Below are positions 41,542 to 53,740 of a stretch of 64,000 nucleotides of DNA, one piece after another. A program made the position numbers and the translations under genes. Positions within the stretch are counted from its first letter, which is position 1. Every line of letters starts with the position of its first letter. The DNA comes from Diploptera punctata (lineage: Eukaryota; Arthropoda; Insecta; Blattodea; Blaberidae): NCBI GenBank assembly GCA_030220185.1, contig JASPKZ010004202.1, positions 1,926,001 through 1,990,000 of the forward strand. The letters run 5' to 3'. The notes beneath the pieces were generated by a model, which did not search any database, was not told the origin of the DNA, and saw nothing but the letters and a program-made list of their open reading frames with translations.

Positions 41542-41700
41542 ATTTTAAACCGTGATTTTTTAAATTGTTATTGTAAACTAGCGGGAGCTGTGACGTTATT
41601 CGCGTGGACAAAATAATTTAATTTTAAACCGTGATTTTTTAAATTGTTATTGTTAACTAGCGGGAGCTGTGACGTTATTCGCGTGGACAAAATAATTTAA
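41542..41700. repeat. Tandem duplication, 79-bp unit x2
   Basis: ATTTTAAACCGTGATTTTTT starts at 41542 and 41621; one internal difference (GTAAACTAG against GTTAACTAG). Confidence 0.9.
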
Positions 41701-41869
41701 ACAGATTGTGTATAAACAATTTATTAAAATGTACACACATTAATCCTTTACTTAATGCTCAAAGGAATTAACATATTTAATTTGAATGATGTGTTGTTGG
41801 AAAACTCTTTGTAATTAAATCCATACTTTAATTATATTTTGAAAGACAAAAATGGTTATTATGAGTCAT

Positions 41870-42010
41870 CCGTAAAATATAGACAAATGTATTTGCGGAC
41901 ATTTTTATAATTTTTTAAAGATATTCAATTCTGTGTACATTAATTTGGTGTGTTTGTTATGGTTTAGGTAGCGTGAGCCATTTAAGCGTCCAAAAAGCTA
42001 CTTTTTTAGT
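41870..42010 (-). mobile_element. Helitron-like fragment
   Basis: Reverse match to the internal ATTGAATATCTCAAA ... TTAATGTACACAGAATTG part of the 54 and 60 kb elements. Confidence 0.5.
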
Positions 42011-42064
42011 ACACCAATGCACTTTTTAAGCTCCGGTCCTATAGTATGTATGGTAATGTGTATA

Positions 42065-42645
42065 TATATATTTTTATTATATACAACTTTCCTCATTAGA
42101 GGATTGCCTCAAGGACAAAGTGATACAGACAATTATTTTTTTGAATATATGAAATATATTTTGTAAATACATTTAAAAAATTCAAATTCTAGGCCTAATG
42201 GAAATATACATACTACAAAGTAGAAATTTTGTAAAAATAGTTTCTTAAAATTTAAATTGATCCTCTAATGGCAGCGATGACAATTTTAGAAAGATACACC
42301 CTGTCCAAATCTAAGGAATTCCAAAATTTGGCTAAGAATCCTGGTATAGTATCTCTTGCCCCGATCATCAATCCTGTGACAGTTATACTATCTAGTTGGT
42401 ATTTATCTTTGTAATAGTCAATTGTTGGCTCATATATGGCTTTCTTTTCAGAGTCAACTTCCTCAGGTTGGCCAGTATGAGTCTCAAAACGAATTGTGGG
42501 ATCTAATATCATACCAATTTTAGAAGATGGTCTAAATGAAATAATATCTATTCGTCTGTTACTCCCATTAGTGGCCACACCATGAACTTCCTCATAAACT
42601 GTGAATCCAAAATCTCGCAAGGCTTCTGCCGTCATGTTTCGAATA
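42065..42645 (-). mobile_element. Restriction-endonuclease-type LINE, second copy
   Basis: 3' part 42070-42250 matches 280-490; coding part upstream on the minus strand. Confidence 0.65.
42252..42645 (-). pseudogene. LINE ORF C-terminus with restriction-like endonuclease
   Basis: Minus frame: TLRNIRHHTIRN, MTAEALRDFGFTVYEEVHGV, NRRIDIISF, MILDPTIRFETHTG, EEVDSEKKAIYEPTIDYYKD, GLMIGARDTIPGFLAKFW. The R-D/I...ILDPTIRFE...K..Y pattern fits the PD-(D/E)XK-type nuclease at the C-terminus of R2/R4/NeSL-type LINEs, where it cleaves the target site. The RT is not present, so the copy is 5'-truncated. It ends shortly after AAIRGSI, unlike the copy at the window start, which runs on into a Cys/His segment. 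Family placement is from motif memory. Confidence 0.6.
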
Positions 42646-42684
42646 GTGTGGTGCCGAATGTTTCTCAGTGTTATATACGTTAAT

Positions 42685-43075
42685 TATCAAAAATAGTATA
42701 TTATGATGCGAGGTTTTTTAAATTTCCGAGATGGTGTTTTCAAAATAATAACATCTTTGTTGGAAGTATTTGCGTTCATTATAAACAATTGATTAACGTT
42801 AACAGTGTGGGCAATGTTTATTAGTTGAAACAACAGGAGGCCTTGAGAACAATTATTGATAACATGGCCGCAAGTACGTATTTATTGTTTTATATTGTTT
42901 CAAATAAAGTTCAGTTCATTTAAAATGCAGTGATGTTTCGTATAATGTATATTAACAATACCTTTTGGATATGTTTTGTATGTAGGGCCTACATTGTACG
43001 TAGTATACATAGAGGAAGTGGTTTTACTTCCCGTACGTGGGTGTAAATGTAATATTACAGTATAGTTATTTATTA
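42685..43075 (-). repeat. Single diverged copy of the satellite-bearing repeat
   Basis: Reverse complement of one 221-bp satellite unit plus its right flank: shared AAGTACGTATTTATTG, TATTGTTTCAAATAAAGTTC, GTACGTAGTATACATA, TATTACAGTATAGTTAT and TATATTATGATGCGAGG. Confidence 0.8.
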
Positions 43076-43139
43076 ATTAAATAAAAATAAAACTTTGTTT
43101 TATTTGATTTTCATATTTATTAAGATATAATTCAGTGAC

Positions 43140-43560
43140 AGCTGTTTCGGTACACTGTACCTTCTTCAGACATGTTAACAAATTATGAATTGTGTTATTA
43201 TAGTACATATCAACTGATCTAAACAACAATACAACAATGATTTATTTAAATTTCTTAATTTAACAAAGGCGATTCATTGAAATCAAGTTAAGAATTTAAC
43301 AGTTTATTACTACTTTTCAATTTATTTATTTCTACATCCTCCAAAAGGTCTAACTTCTTACCCTTATCACAAACATGTAAAATTTCAAAATTTGGATCGA
43401 AACAATCATTAAATTGGAATAGGTGGTTAGCATATTTTGAATATTCTAAATTTCTGTTATATGCTCCTAATGTGTTCCTTTATCCGAGAGATAAACGGTC
43501 TACCAGTTTGTCCTATATAGACATTGTCACATGTGCCACACTTCAATTTATATACACCTG
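43140..43560 (-). pseudogene. Second PLE type, GIY-YIG endonuclease, frameshifted
   Basis: Minus strand reads [20 protein letters not shown], then [11 protein letters not shown], then after a frameshift NRNLEYSKYANHLFQFNDCF and LHVCDKGKKLDLLEDVEINK. The Cys-rich lead KCGTCDN and YIGQTGR mark a GIY-YIG nuclease clearly different from the YIGKTKRN family elsewhere in the window. A 3' region with CTGAAGAAGGTACAGTGTAC follows on the minus strand. Confidence 0.75.
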
Positions 43561-43627
43561 ATATTTTTTTGTTTGTTTTATTGTCTTTTAAATTTATTTA
43601 TTTTCTTGTATATCGTATTTTCTTCAT

Positions 43628-43715
43628 AGATAGTACTGAAGATGAGACCGTTATGGTCTCGAAATCGCGATCTACGTAGAAGATATAAATGAGGAGAGGT
43701 AGCAAACATTTGATT
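43628..43715 (+). mobile_element. PLE 3' end, single arm
   Basis: Contains a complete hammerhead, then GATATAAATGAGGAGAGGTA, related to the end of hairpin M and the 20.4 kb copy. Confidence 0.75.
43633..43675 (+). ncRNA. Hammerhead ribozyme motif, best-preserved copy
   Basis: GTA stem I, CTGAAGA (43636-43642), GAGACC/GGTCTC perfect 6-bp stem II, GAAA (43661-43664), TCGCGA self-complementary stem III (43665-43670), TC (43671-43672), TAC (43673-43675) closing stem I. Confidence 0.85.
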
Positions 43716-44193
43716 TTATCATATGTTTGTGATGTTGATGGTGATTTAATGTTTTTGTTTAGAAACAATGTTTAAGAGTGGTGGTGCGAGAAGTTGCCAC
43801 ATTATTTAGACAAGGACTATACGCAGTAGATAAAAAAGAGATGTTCAATACCAGAGATATTCTACCAATGATAGCGATTTAAGTTCATAAATATGACGTT
43901 TTGAGTTTGTAAATGACATGTAGTGAGTGCCCCCAGTTGTATAGGACGTCTAAACGTTTAATAATGATGGAAATAAAAAAAATGACAAAGGGCAGGGTAA
44001 TGAACCCCACACACATACGTACAGCCATGCGCCATGCAGCCTTGCTATTGATTGCTCTGCAGGACTCACTGAGCCTCACCTCAAGAAGCATAGCCCATTT
44101 CCAAATCAGGTTTCATAATTAAGTCCTTCTTTATGCGTTGTGTTATAAACAGATGATGTAATTCCTAGCTTTACAATGACAAAACTCGTACGT

Positions 44194-44660
44194 ACTTACT
44201 CACTGGCACTATCGAACCCGTAGGTTCATGGCCGCGCGGACATAAGCTCTCCATACATCCCTATCTTGAGATAATACTTTCCAATTATTTTCCTGTATAA
44301 TCTAATTCCCTCAAATCACAGTTAATGTTATTCTCCCACCTCATTCTTGGTCTACCAACTGGGCGTTTTCCCTCTTCCAGGGGGTGACCATTGGTATATA
44401 TTTTTTGGCCATCTTTCATTTTCCATTCTTTGTACATGGTATACCATTTAAGCGTTTGATTTTCAATCCTCTTAACAACAGATGTGGTGACATTCATTTC
44501 TCTCCAAAGGAATTCATTTCTTACTTTATCCTGTCTTGTTTTTTGGAGGTTTCTTCTAAAATAGTCAAATTCAACTGTTCTAATTTTATTCTTTTTTAAT
44601 TCCGTCAATGACCAAGTTTCACTTCCATATGACAAAATATTCTGTATTATGCTCTTATAA
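44194..44660 (-). pseudogene. Chimeric LINE tail: LINE-B body, LINE-A end
   Basis: Minus frame: YGSETWSLTELKKNKIRTVE, NEFLWREMNVTTSVVKRIEN, QTLKWY (LINE-B as at 32 kb), then HPLEEGKRPVGRPRMRWENN (LINE-A) and the LINE-A 3' end ACTGGCACTATCGAACCCG. The switch is at the shared GRPR motif. Confidence 0.75.
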
Positions 44661-44699
44661 ATTCATTTTAGTTTCCTTTAATTTAATGTTGAGGTATCT

Positions 44700-45427
44700 A
44701 AATAAATACCTGACAGAAATATATACGTCGACTTTTTCCCAAAAAAAAAACGTGGAAACGCATTAAAATGAGGTGAGAAGTTGAGATCAAAATAACCTAA
44801 ATTCACCATATTTGCAATGTAAAACATGTATTAGTCATAGCTTAGACAACTTATCACAAAACACGCCAACAAACAAATGAACTCTAAACTATTCTGGTGT
44901 ACTAACTCGCCCATTTTCTCTCCCAAACTAACACTAAGTTGCCCAATTTTCTCATTCCAACTTGCCCACTAATGTAGATGGACTCCAGGGATAGAATCCC
45001 CAGATAAACGAGTAAAACATGTTGGCAATTGGCTCTAGAAGGAACGTGTATTATCACATTGACCAGCAAGACGTAACAGCCACTTATTCTGCGATCAAAT
45101 ATTCACAGGTGGCCGAAATCACACTTAGTCGAGGAGAACTTGATATATTATTTGAATCTTTTACGTAATGACCCCGATGGGGTTTCGTGATCAATCATTG
45201 ATTAACTATGATACAGTTATTTGAATGCAATGTAGAAAGAAACGCCAATTCTCTATTTTTCTTTACAAAACTCAATTCAACAATAGAAATCCACCGTTAG
45301 TTCGAAAAAAAAACAAAGAATCTAGATACGTGTACCAACTACATCATACGGAAATAGTATAATGGAAAGATAAAATTAAAAATGTTCTTTTGCGCGAGTC
45401 GTACTCACAGCAAGGGCGACCATGATT
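44700..45427. other. Unassigned spacer before the satellite
   Basis: AT-rich; no supported gene or known repeat. Confidence 0.35.
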
Positions 45428-48400
45428 CAAAGTTCAACTTCCTACATTTCGGGGTTGACAACCTAAATAACTATACTGTAATATTACATATTACAAACCT
45501 CGTGCGGGAAGTAAAACCACTGCCCTTTATGTATACTACGTACAATGTACAGTACAATCAAAAATATATGCAAAATATAGTGCTAATATACATTATACGA
45601 AACAAATCACTGAATTTTAAATGAACTGAACTTTATTTGAAACAATATCAAAGTTCAACTTCCTACATTTCGGGGTTGACAACCTAAATAACTATATTGT
45701 AATATTACATATTACAAACCTCGTGCGGGAAGTGAAACCACTGCCCTTTATGTATACTACGTACAATGTACAGTACAATCAAAAATATATGCAAAATATA
45801 GTGCTAATATACATTATTGAAACAAATCACTGAATTTTAAATGAACTGAACTTTATTTGAAACAATATCAAAGTTCAACTTCCTACATTTCGGGGTTGAC
45901 AACCTAAATAACTATACTGTAATATTACATATTACAAACCTCGTGCGGGAAGTAAAACCACTGCCCTTTATGTATACTACGTACAATGTACAGTACAATC
46001 AAAAATATATGCAAAATATAGTGCTAATATACATTATACGAAACAAATCACTGAATTTTAAATGAACTGAACTTTATTTGAAACAATATCAAAGTTCAAC
46101 TTCCTACATTTCGGGGTTGACAACCTAAATAACTATACTGTAATATTACATATTACAAACCTCGTGCGGGAAGTAAAACCACTGCCCTTTATGTATACTA
46201 CGTAATGTACAGTACAATCAAAAATATATGCAAAATATAGTGCTAATATACATTATACGAAACAAATCACTGAATTTTAAATGAACTGAACTTTATTTGA
46301 AACAATATCAAAGTTCAACTTCCTACATTTCGGGGTTGACAACCTAAATAACTATACTGTAATATTACATATTACAAACCTCGTGCGGGAAGTAAAACCA
46401 CTGCCCTTTATGTATACTACGTACAATGTACAGTACAATCAAAAATATATGCAAAATATAGTGCTAATATACATTATACGAAACAAATCACTGAATTTTA
46501 AATGAACTGAACTTTATTTGAAACAATATCAAAGTTCAACTTCCTACATTTCGGGGTTGACAACCTAAATAACTATATTGTAATATTACATATTACAAAC
46601 CTCGTGCGGGAAGTGAAACCACTGCCCTTTATGTATACTACGTACAATGTACAGTACAATCAAAAATATATGCAAAATATAGTGCTAATATACATTATAC
46701 GAAACAAATCACTGAATTTTAAATGAACTGAACTTTATTTGAAACAATATCAAAGTTCAACTTCCTACATTTCGGGGTTGACAACCTAAATAACTATACT
46801 GTAATATTACATATTACAAACCTCGTGCGGGAAGTAAAACCACTGCCCTTTATGTATACTACGTACAATGTACAGTACAATCAAAAATATATGCAAAATA
46901 TAGTGCTAATATACATTATACGAAACAAATCACTGAATTTTAAATGAACTGAACTTTATTTGAAACAATATCAAAGTTCAACTTCCTACATTTCGGGGTT
47001 GACAACCTAAATAACTATACTGTAATATTACATATTACAAACCTCGTGCGGGAAGTAAAACCACTGCCCTTTATGTATACTACGTACAATGTACAGTACA
47101 ATCAAAAAATATATGCAAAATATAGTGCTAATATACATTATACGAAACAAATCACTGAATTTTAAATGAACTGAACTTTATTTGAAACAATATCAAAGTT
47201 CAACTTCCTACATTTCGGGGTTGACAACCTAAATAACTATACTGTAATATTACATATTACAAACCTCGTGCGGGAAGTAAAACCACTGCCCTTTATGTAT
47301 ACTACGTACAATGTACAGTACAATCAAAAATATATGCAAAATATAGTGCTAATATACATTATACGAAACAAATCACTGAATTTTAAATGAACTGAACTTT
47401 ATTTGAAACAATATCAAAGTTCAACTTCCTACATTTCGGGGTTGACAACCTAAATAACTATACTGTAATATTACATATTACAAACCTCGTGCGGGAAGTA
47501 AAACCACTGCCATTTATGTATACTACGTACAATGTACAGTACAATCAAAAATATATGCAAAATATAGTGCTAATATACATTATACGAAACAAATCACTGA
47601 ATTTTAAATGAACTGAACTTTATTTGAAACAATATCAAAGTTCAACTTCCTACATTTCGGGGTTGACAACCTAAATAACTATACTGTAATATTACATATT
47701 ACAAACCTCGTGCGGGAAGTAAAACCACTGCCATTTATGTATACTACGTACAATGTACAGTACAATCAAAAATATATGCAAAATATAGTGCTAATATACA
47801 TTATACGAAACAAATCACTGAATTTTAAATGAACTGAACTTTATTTGAAACAATATCAAAGTTCAACTTCCTACATTTCGGGGTTGACAACCTAAATAAC
47901 TATACTGTAATATTACATATTACAAACCTCGTGCGGGAAGTAAAACCACTGCCCTTTATGTATACTACGTACAATGTACAGTACAATCAAAAATATATGC
48001 AAAATATAGTGCTAATATACATTATACGAAACAAATCACTGAATTTTAAATGAACTGAACTTTATTTGAAACAATATCAAAGTTCAACTTCCTACATTTC
48101 GGGGTTGACAACCTAAATAACTATACTGTAATATTACATATTACAAACCTCGTGCGGGAAGTAAAACCACTGCCCTTTATGTATACTACGTACAATGTAC
48201 AGTACAATCAAAAATATATGCAAAATATAGTGCTAATATACATTATACGAAACAAATCACTGAATTTTAAATGAACTGAACTTTATTTGAAACAATATCA
48301 AAGTTCAACTTCCTACATTTCGGGGTTGACAACCTAAATAACTATACTGTAATATTACATATTACAAACCTCGTGCGGGAAGTAAAACCACTGCCCCTTT

Positions 48401-50067
48401 ATGTATACTACGTACAATGTACAGTACAATCAAAAATATATGCAAAATATAGTGCTAATATACATTATACGAAACAAATCACTGAATTTTAAATGAACTG
48501 AACTTTATTTGAAACAATATCAAAGTTCAACTTCCTACATTTCGGGGTTGACAACCTAAATAACTATACTGTAATATTACATATTACAAACCTCGTGCGG
48601 GAAGTAAAACCACTGCCATTTATGTATACTACGTACAATGTACAGTACAATCAAAAATATATGCAAAATATAGTGCTAATATACATTATACGAAACAAAT
48701 CACTGAATTTTAAATGAACTGAACTTTATTTGAAACAATATCAAAGTTCAACTTCCTACATTTCGGGGTTGACAACCTAAATAACTATACTGTAATATTA
48801 CATATTACAAACCTCGTGCGGGAAGTAAAACCACTGCCATTTATGTATACTACGTACAATGTACAGTACAATCAAAAATATATGCAAAATATAGTGCTAA
48901 TATACCATTATACGAAACAAATCACTGAATTTTAAATGAACTGAACTTTATTTGAAACAATATCAAAGTTCAACTTCCTACATTTCGGGTTGACAACCTA
49001 AATAACATATACTGTAATATTACATATTACAAACCTCGTGCGGGAAGTAAAACCACTGCCCTTTATGTATACTACGTACAATGTACAGTACAATCAAAAA
49101 TATATGCAAAAATATAGTGCTAATATACATTATACGAAACAAATCACTGAATTTTAAATGAACTGAACTTTATTTGAAACAATATCAAAGTTCAACTTCC
49201 TACATTTCGGGGTTGACAACCTAAATAACTATACTGTAATATTACATATTACAAACCTCGTGCGGGAAGTAAAACCACTGCCCTTTATGTATACTACGTA
49301 CAATGTACAGTACAATCAAAAATATATGCAAAATATAGTGCTAATATACATTATACGAAACAAATCACTGAATTTTAAATGAACTGAACTTTATTTGAAA
49401 CAATATCAAAGTTCAACTTCCTACATTTCGGGGTTGACAACCTAAATAACTATACTGTAATATTACATATTACAAACCTCGTGCGGGAAGTAAAACCACT
49501 GCCCTTTATGTATACTACGTACAATGTACAGTACAATCAAAAATATATGCAAAATATAGTGCTAATATACATTATACGAAACAAATCACTGAATTTTAAA
49601 TGAACTGAACTTTATTTGAAACAATATCAAAGTTCAACTTCCTACATTTCGGGGTTGACAACCTAAATAACTATACTGTAATATTACATATTACAAACCT
49701 CGTGCGGGAAGTAAAACCACTGCCATTTATGTATACTACGTACAATGTACAGTACAATCAAAAATATATGCAAAATATAGTGCTAATATACATTATACGA
49801 AACAAATCACTGAATTTTAAATGAACTGAACTTTATTTGAAACAATATCAAAGTTCAACTTCCTACATTTCGGGGTTGACAACCTAAATAACTATACTGT
49901 AATATTACATATTACAAACCTCGTGCGGGAAGTAAAACCACTGCCATTTATGTATACTACGTACAATGTACAGTACAATCAAAAATATATGCAAAATATA
50001 GTGCTAATATACATTATACGAAACAAATCACTGCATTTTAAATGAACTGAACATTATTTGAAACAAT
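45428..50067 (+). repeat. Satellite array, 21 copies of a 221-bp unit
   Basis: CAAAGTTCAACTTCCTACAT starts at 45428, 45649, 45869, 46090, 46309, 46530, 46751, 46972, 47194, 47415, 47636, 47857, 48078, 48299, 48521, 48742, 48964, 49186, 49407, 49628 and 49849. Spacings are 219-222. Units are nearly identical, with shared variants such as CTGCCATTTATG in place of CTGCCCTTTATG in units at ~47.4-47.6, 48.5-48.8 and 49.6-49.9 kb, suggesting block duplication. Confidence 0.97.
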
Positions 50068-50082
50068 ATAAAACAATAAATA

Positions 50083-50490
50083 TCGGCCGCGGCGGACTAG
50101 TGGTTATGCTCCTTGCCTCTGGTCCCGAGGGTCGCGGGTTCAAACCCGGCCGGGGTCGATGGATTTTTTAGGACGGAAAAATCCAAGGAGCAAGTCCTCC
50201 GGGAGGGACTTTAAGTCGTGGGTCCCGAGTCTGAAGATTTTGAGGCTCGTAAAAAATCCTTAAGCCTAAATGAAAAGGCCTCTAAGCAAAATTTACCAAA
50301 TTTTCCCGTCCTAGTACTACCTTGGTTTCCTAGATGTCAGTATGAGGCGGAACGCTGACCACGGACCACTCAAAATTACATCTATACGAAAACAAGTGTA
50401 ACTAAAAATTAGTATGGTTCAAATTCTTCCCTGTAGGAGGAGAGCGCCTAAATCTCTGTAAAGGGAAAACAGGCTTACGATACAATACAA
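50083..50490 (+). mobile_element. SINE-1, full copy with 15-bp target duplication
   Basis: ATAAAACAATAAATA at 50068-50082 and 50491-50505. Head GCGGACTAGTGGTTATGC, GGGTTCAAACCCGGCCGGG; end CTTACGATACAATACAA. Without it the flank is continuous with the diverged copy at 42.9 kb. Confidence 0.92.
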
Positions 50491-50505
50491 ATAAAACAAT
50501 AAATA

Positions 50506-50830
50506 CGTACTTTTCGCCATTTTATGACTGACTGGTATCACGGCCTGTGTAGTCTCAACTAATTAACATTGTCCACGCTATTTAACGTTAGTCAGTTGTT
50601 TATCACGAACGCAAATATATCCAAGAAATATGTTATTATTTCACTGTTATTTATTGTTTTGAAAACACCATCGCGCAAAAAAATAATGTACAATGCACGT
50701 TTGTGAAGTGTTTTACAGAATATCGGAAATTAAAAACCTCGCTATCGGTCGGTTTTTAAACATTTTCCTCGCTTCTGTAAAAACCACTTCCCAACCTCGC
50801 ATCGTAATATACTATTTCTAGTTTGTTAAC
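50506..50830 (+). repeat. Right flank of the satellite-bearing repeat
   Basis: Ends in AACCTCGCATCGTAATATACTA, the inverse of 42690-42715. Homologous to the flank of the single copy at 42.7 kb. Confidence 0.65.
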
Positions 50831-51314
50831 TGTACTACAAGAACATTTTCGCTTTTAGCGAAAGATTGCAACATAGATCGTTCCTAACAGCCAGGTTTTA
50901 CGAAGGGAGGGGGGGGTCATGCGGGACATGTACTGTCCATGGTTGCAGGAGAATTACAACCCTCGTGTTCTATGATTGGTAAGCAGTCCATTTCAATGCT
51001 CGCTCTACTTTGGACATATGTTAAGAGCTCGTTTTGATCAAAAACACATTTTCAAATCTTATTAAGGAAAGAATAAATTATTTGGAAATTGGTGGTTGTG
51101 GAAAATTTAATACCCCATAAAAGCTTCCCCTGATAAGAATAGCGACAACAATAATTTCATTCCCGCTGATTAGTGATTACCTATTTGTATCTGCGTAATT
51201 CGTTAACACGTGAATTAGATTGCATTACTGAAGCAAATAAATTGCCAATCAAACGCCTGAAAATGTACAATTAGGCTAAATGCATAACAGATGTGTGTCG
51301 GATATTATCTATTG

Positions 51315-51534
51315 ACAGATGCGTTTTCTTTTTAAGTTGGATACTCGTTACATATTGGATTTTTTTTTTTTCAGTTTTCCTCAGTTTTTTTCTTATTTGT
51401 AGAGTACTATGATAAACAAATTGCCAGATGCGTTTTCTTTTTAAGTTGGATACTCGTTACATATTGGATTTTTTTTTTTTCAGTTTTCCTCAGTTTTTTT
51501 CTTATTTGTAGAGTACTATGATAAACAAATTGCC
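51315..51534. repeat. Tandem duplication, 110-bp unit x2
   Basis: CAGATGCGTTTTCTTTTTAA begins at 51315 and 51425, with near-perfect identity between units. Confidence 0.9.
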
Positions 51535-51613
51535 AAAAAGCCAGTGCGAAATATATAAAATGTAGAGTGGACAAAAAAAAACTCAGTCATACATGCTGCT
51601 GTGAGATCTATAT

Positions 51614-52290
51614 AACTAACTCACTGGCACTATCGAACCCGTAGGTCCATGGCCGTGCGTACATAAGCTCTCCATACATTCCTATCCTGAGTTAAAGATT
51701 TCCAATCATCCCTGTATAATCTACTTCCCTCAAATCATATACCCGAGTCGCCGATTCTCCGGCTCTGAAGTTTAGATTGTACGAGGGGTAAAGGGAGAAC
51801 TTGCCCTCTACTGTCAATAAGAAAATGGTTGCAGTGGGAGTGAACGTTTGCCACAACCAATCACTGCTCTTGACGCAGGTATAGCGCGCTAGTAAGGTTT
51901 GAAATTGCTGAGATGTTGTCAGCTGTATGTCTGCTAACAGCATACATAAAGCGGCCACTCCCACTGAATATCCATATCGGCAACACTGTCGTGAAAACGT
52001 CAAGGCCGGAGAATCAGTGGCTGCAGTGTGGTAAATGTTATTTTCCCATCTCATTCTTGGTCCGTCAATTTGGGCGCCTTCCCTAGAAGAAACCTCCATG
52101 CCCCTCTTTAATTCCCAGTCGTGCCACTTGTCCTGATGGAAAGGACATGCGGAACGAATGGGGAATGAAAGAAGGTTATGGAGACTTCTGTAGGAAAACC
52201 AGAGGGAAAATGCCCAGTTGGCAGACCAAGAATGAGGTGGGAGAATAACATTAATTATGATTTGAGAGGAGTAGATTATACAGAGAATTA
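51614..52290. mobile_element. LINE-A fragments, inverted, with a ~290-bp insertion
   Basis: LINE-A tail on the minus strand at 51614-51740 and 52030-52110, interrupted by 51741-52030. That insert has GATTCTCCGGC near both ends in inverted orientation. A plus-strand LINE-A fragment (KPEGKCPVGRPRMRWENNIN) follows at 52178-52290. Confidence 0.6.
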
Positions 52291-52544
52291 TAGCCTAAAT
52301 AAATTAAGAATATATTTAGAAATTGTTTATATTCAATACTTGGAACTTAGGTTGTGTGTGAGTCATCTCCAGCTCAGTTCTCCACACCTAAAGGGTCATT
52401 TTTTCTAATATAAACTTACAATAAAATTAAAGTAATTTAGACTCAAAATGGATAATTTCAATATCAGTAGTCTTCTTCTTCTGCTTCATGAAATTAGGCC
52501 TTTTGACCTGTTTTCACATCAAGTGGGATTTAATTAATCCTCCC

Positions 52545-52680
52545 ATCTAGTAAATGGGCGTCAAATTTTAACAAATAGAATTGACAACATGAGAAACAAC
52601 TGGTATGGACATGTCAAGAGACTGCCTACAGATAGAATCCCTCAGCTGTTACTAAAAGTACAAACCAATAGGACATAGAA
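52545..52680 (+). pseudogene. LINE tail fragment
   Basis: GRQILTNRIDNMRNNWYGHV and KRLPTDRIPQ: an RTE-like ORF2 tail of another family. Confidence 0.5.
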
Positions 52681-53130
52681 TATCAGTAGTAATTATAGTA
52701 AAATAATCGCGATAAATACATTTTTTTTTGCGAGCGCAGATTTGTAAACATTCACGCAGCACGACATTCGGCTATCACAATACAGAACATTTTTTTTTTC
52801 TTCCCAGAACTGAAGATTTCCATTTCATTAAATTTTTAATAATAAGAAAAAGCAAATAAATAAAAATGAAAATTTTATCTCCTATATTATAATTTTGTTT
52901 AGCGTAACACCTACATTCACAGATCGATTTGAAGGGGACATGCTCACATTTATTAAAAAATGAAGAGATCTTAAGAGAAATGTCATAATCAATGAAAAAC
53001 TAAAAGTTTTTATCTGCACATGTTCACTTTTGAAAAAATAAGTTTATCAGTTTTACAGTAAAATGTGTAAATAGGGGATCTTCGCCCTGCTTAATTTTCC
53101 ACAAGCACCTTGTTTCTAGTTGGCAGTCTG

Positions 53131-53740
53131 ACTTACTTACTTACTTACCCACTGGCACTATCGAACCCGTAGGTCATGGCCGCACGGACACAAGCTCTCC
53201 ATACATCCCTATCCTGAGCTAATGCTTTCCAATAATTCCCTGTATAATCTACTTCCCTCAAATCATAGTTAATGTTATTCTCCCACCTCATTCTTGGTCT
53301 ACCAACTGGGCGTTTTCCTTCTGGCTTTCCTACAAGAAGCTTCCATGCACGTCTTTCATTCCCCATACGTGCAACATGTCCTGCCCATCGCAGTCCATGA
53401 GACTTAACTGTTCTTATTATATCTGGCTTCTTATAAAGACCATGTAGTTCATTGTTATGTAGTCTTCTTCATTCACCTGTCTGTTCATCTCTCTTTGGTC
53501 CAAAAATTTTCCTAAGTACTTTATTCTCAAATACTTGTAATCTCCTGTCCTCTCTTAAAGTAAGAGTCCATGTTTCGCACCCATATAATATAACTGGTAG
53601 AATAATAGTTTTATATATTTTCAGTTTAACGTTTTTTGAAAGGAGTTGGGACATCAAGAGTCTCTGCAATACATAATAGCATGCATTTCCACAATTGAGC
53701 CTATGTTTAATTTCTTTGTGCATCTCATTCGTTGGCAGTC
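53131..53740 (-). pseudogene. LINE-A ORF2 tail
   Basis: Minus strand: KNVKLKIYKTIILPVILYGC, then RRLQVFENKVLRKIFGPKRD and GKRPVGRPRMRWENN, split by a frameshift at ~53460. Confidence 0.8.

Noticed and set aside
45428..50067. CRISPR array
   Set aside because: The units are 221 bp, contiguous and without unique spacers; it is a eukaryotic satellite.
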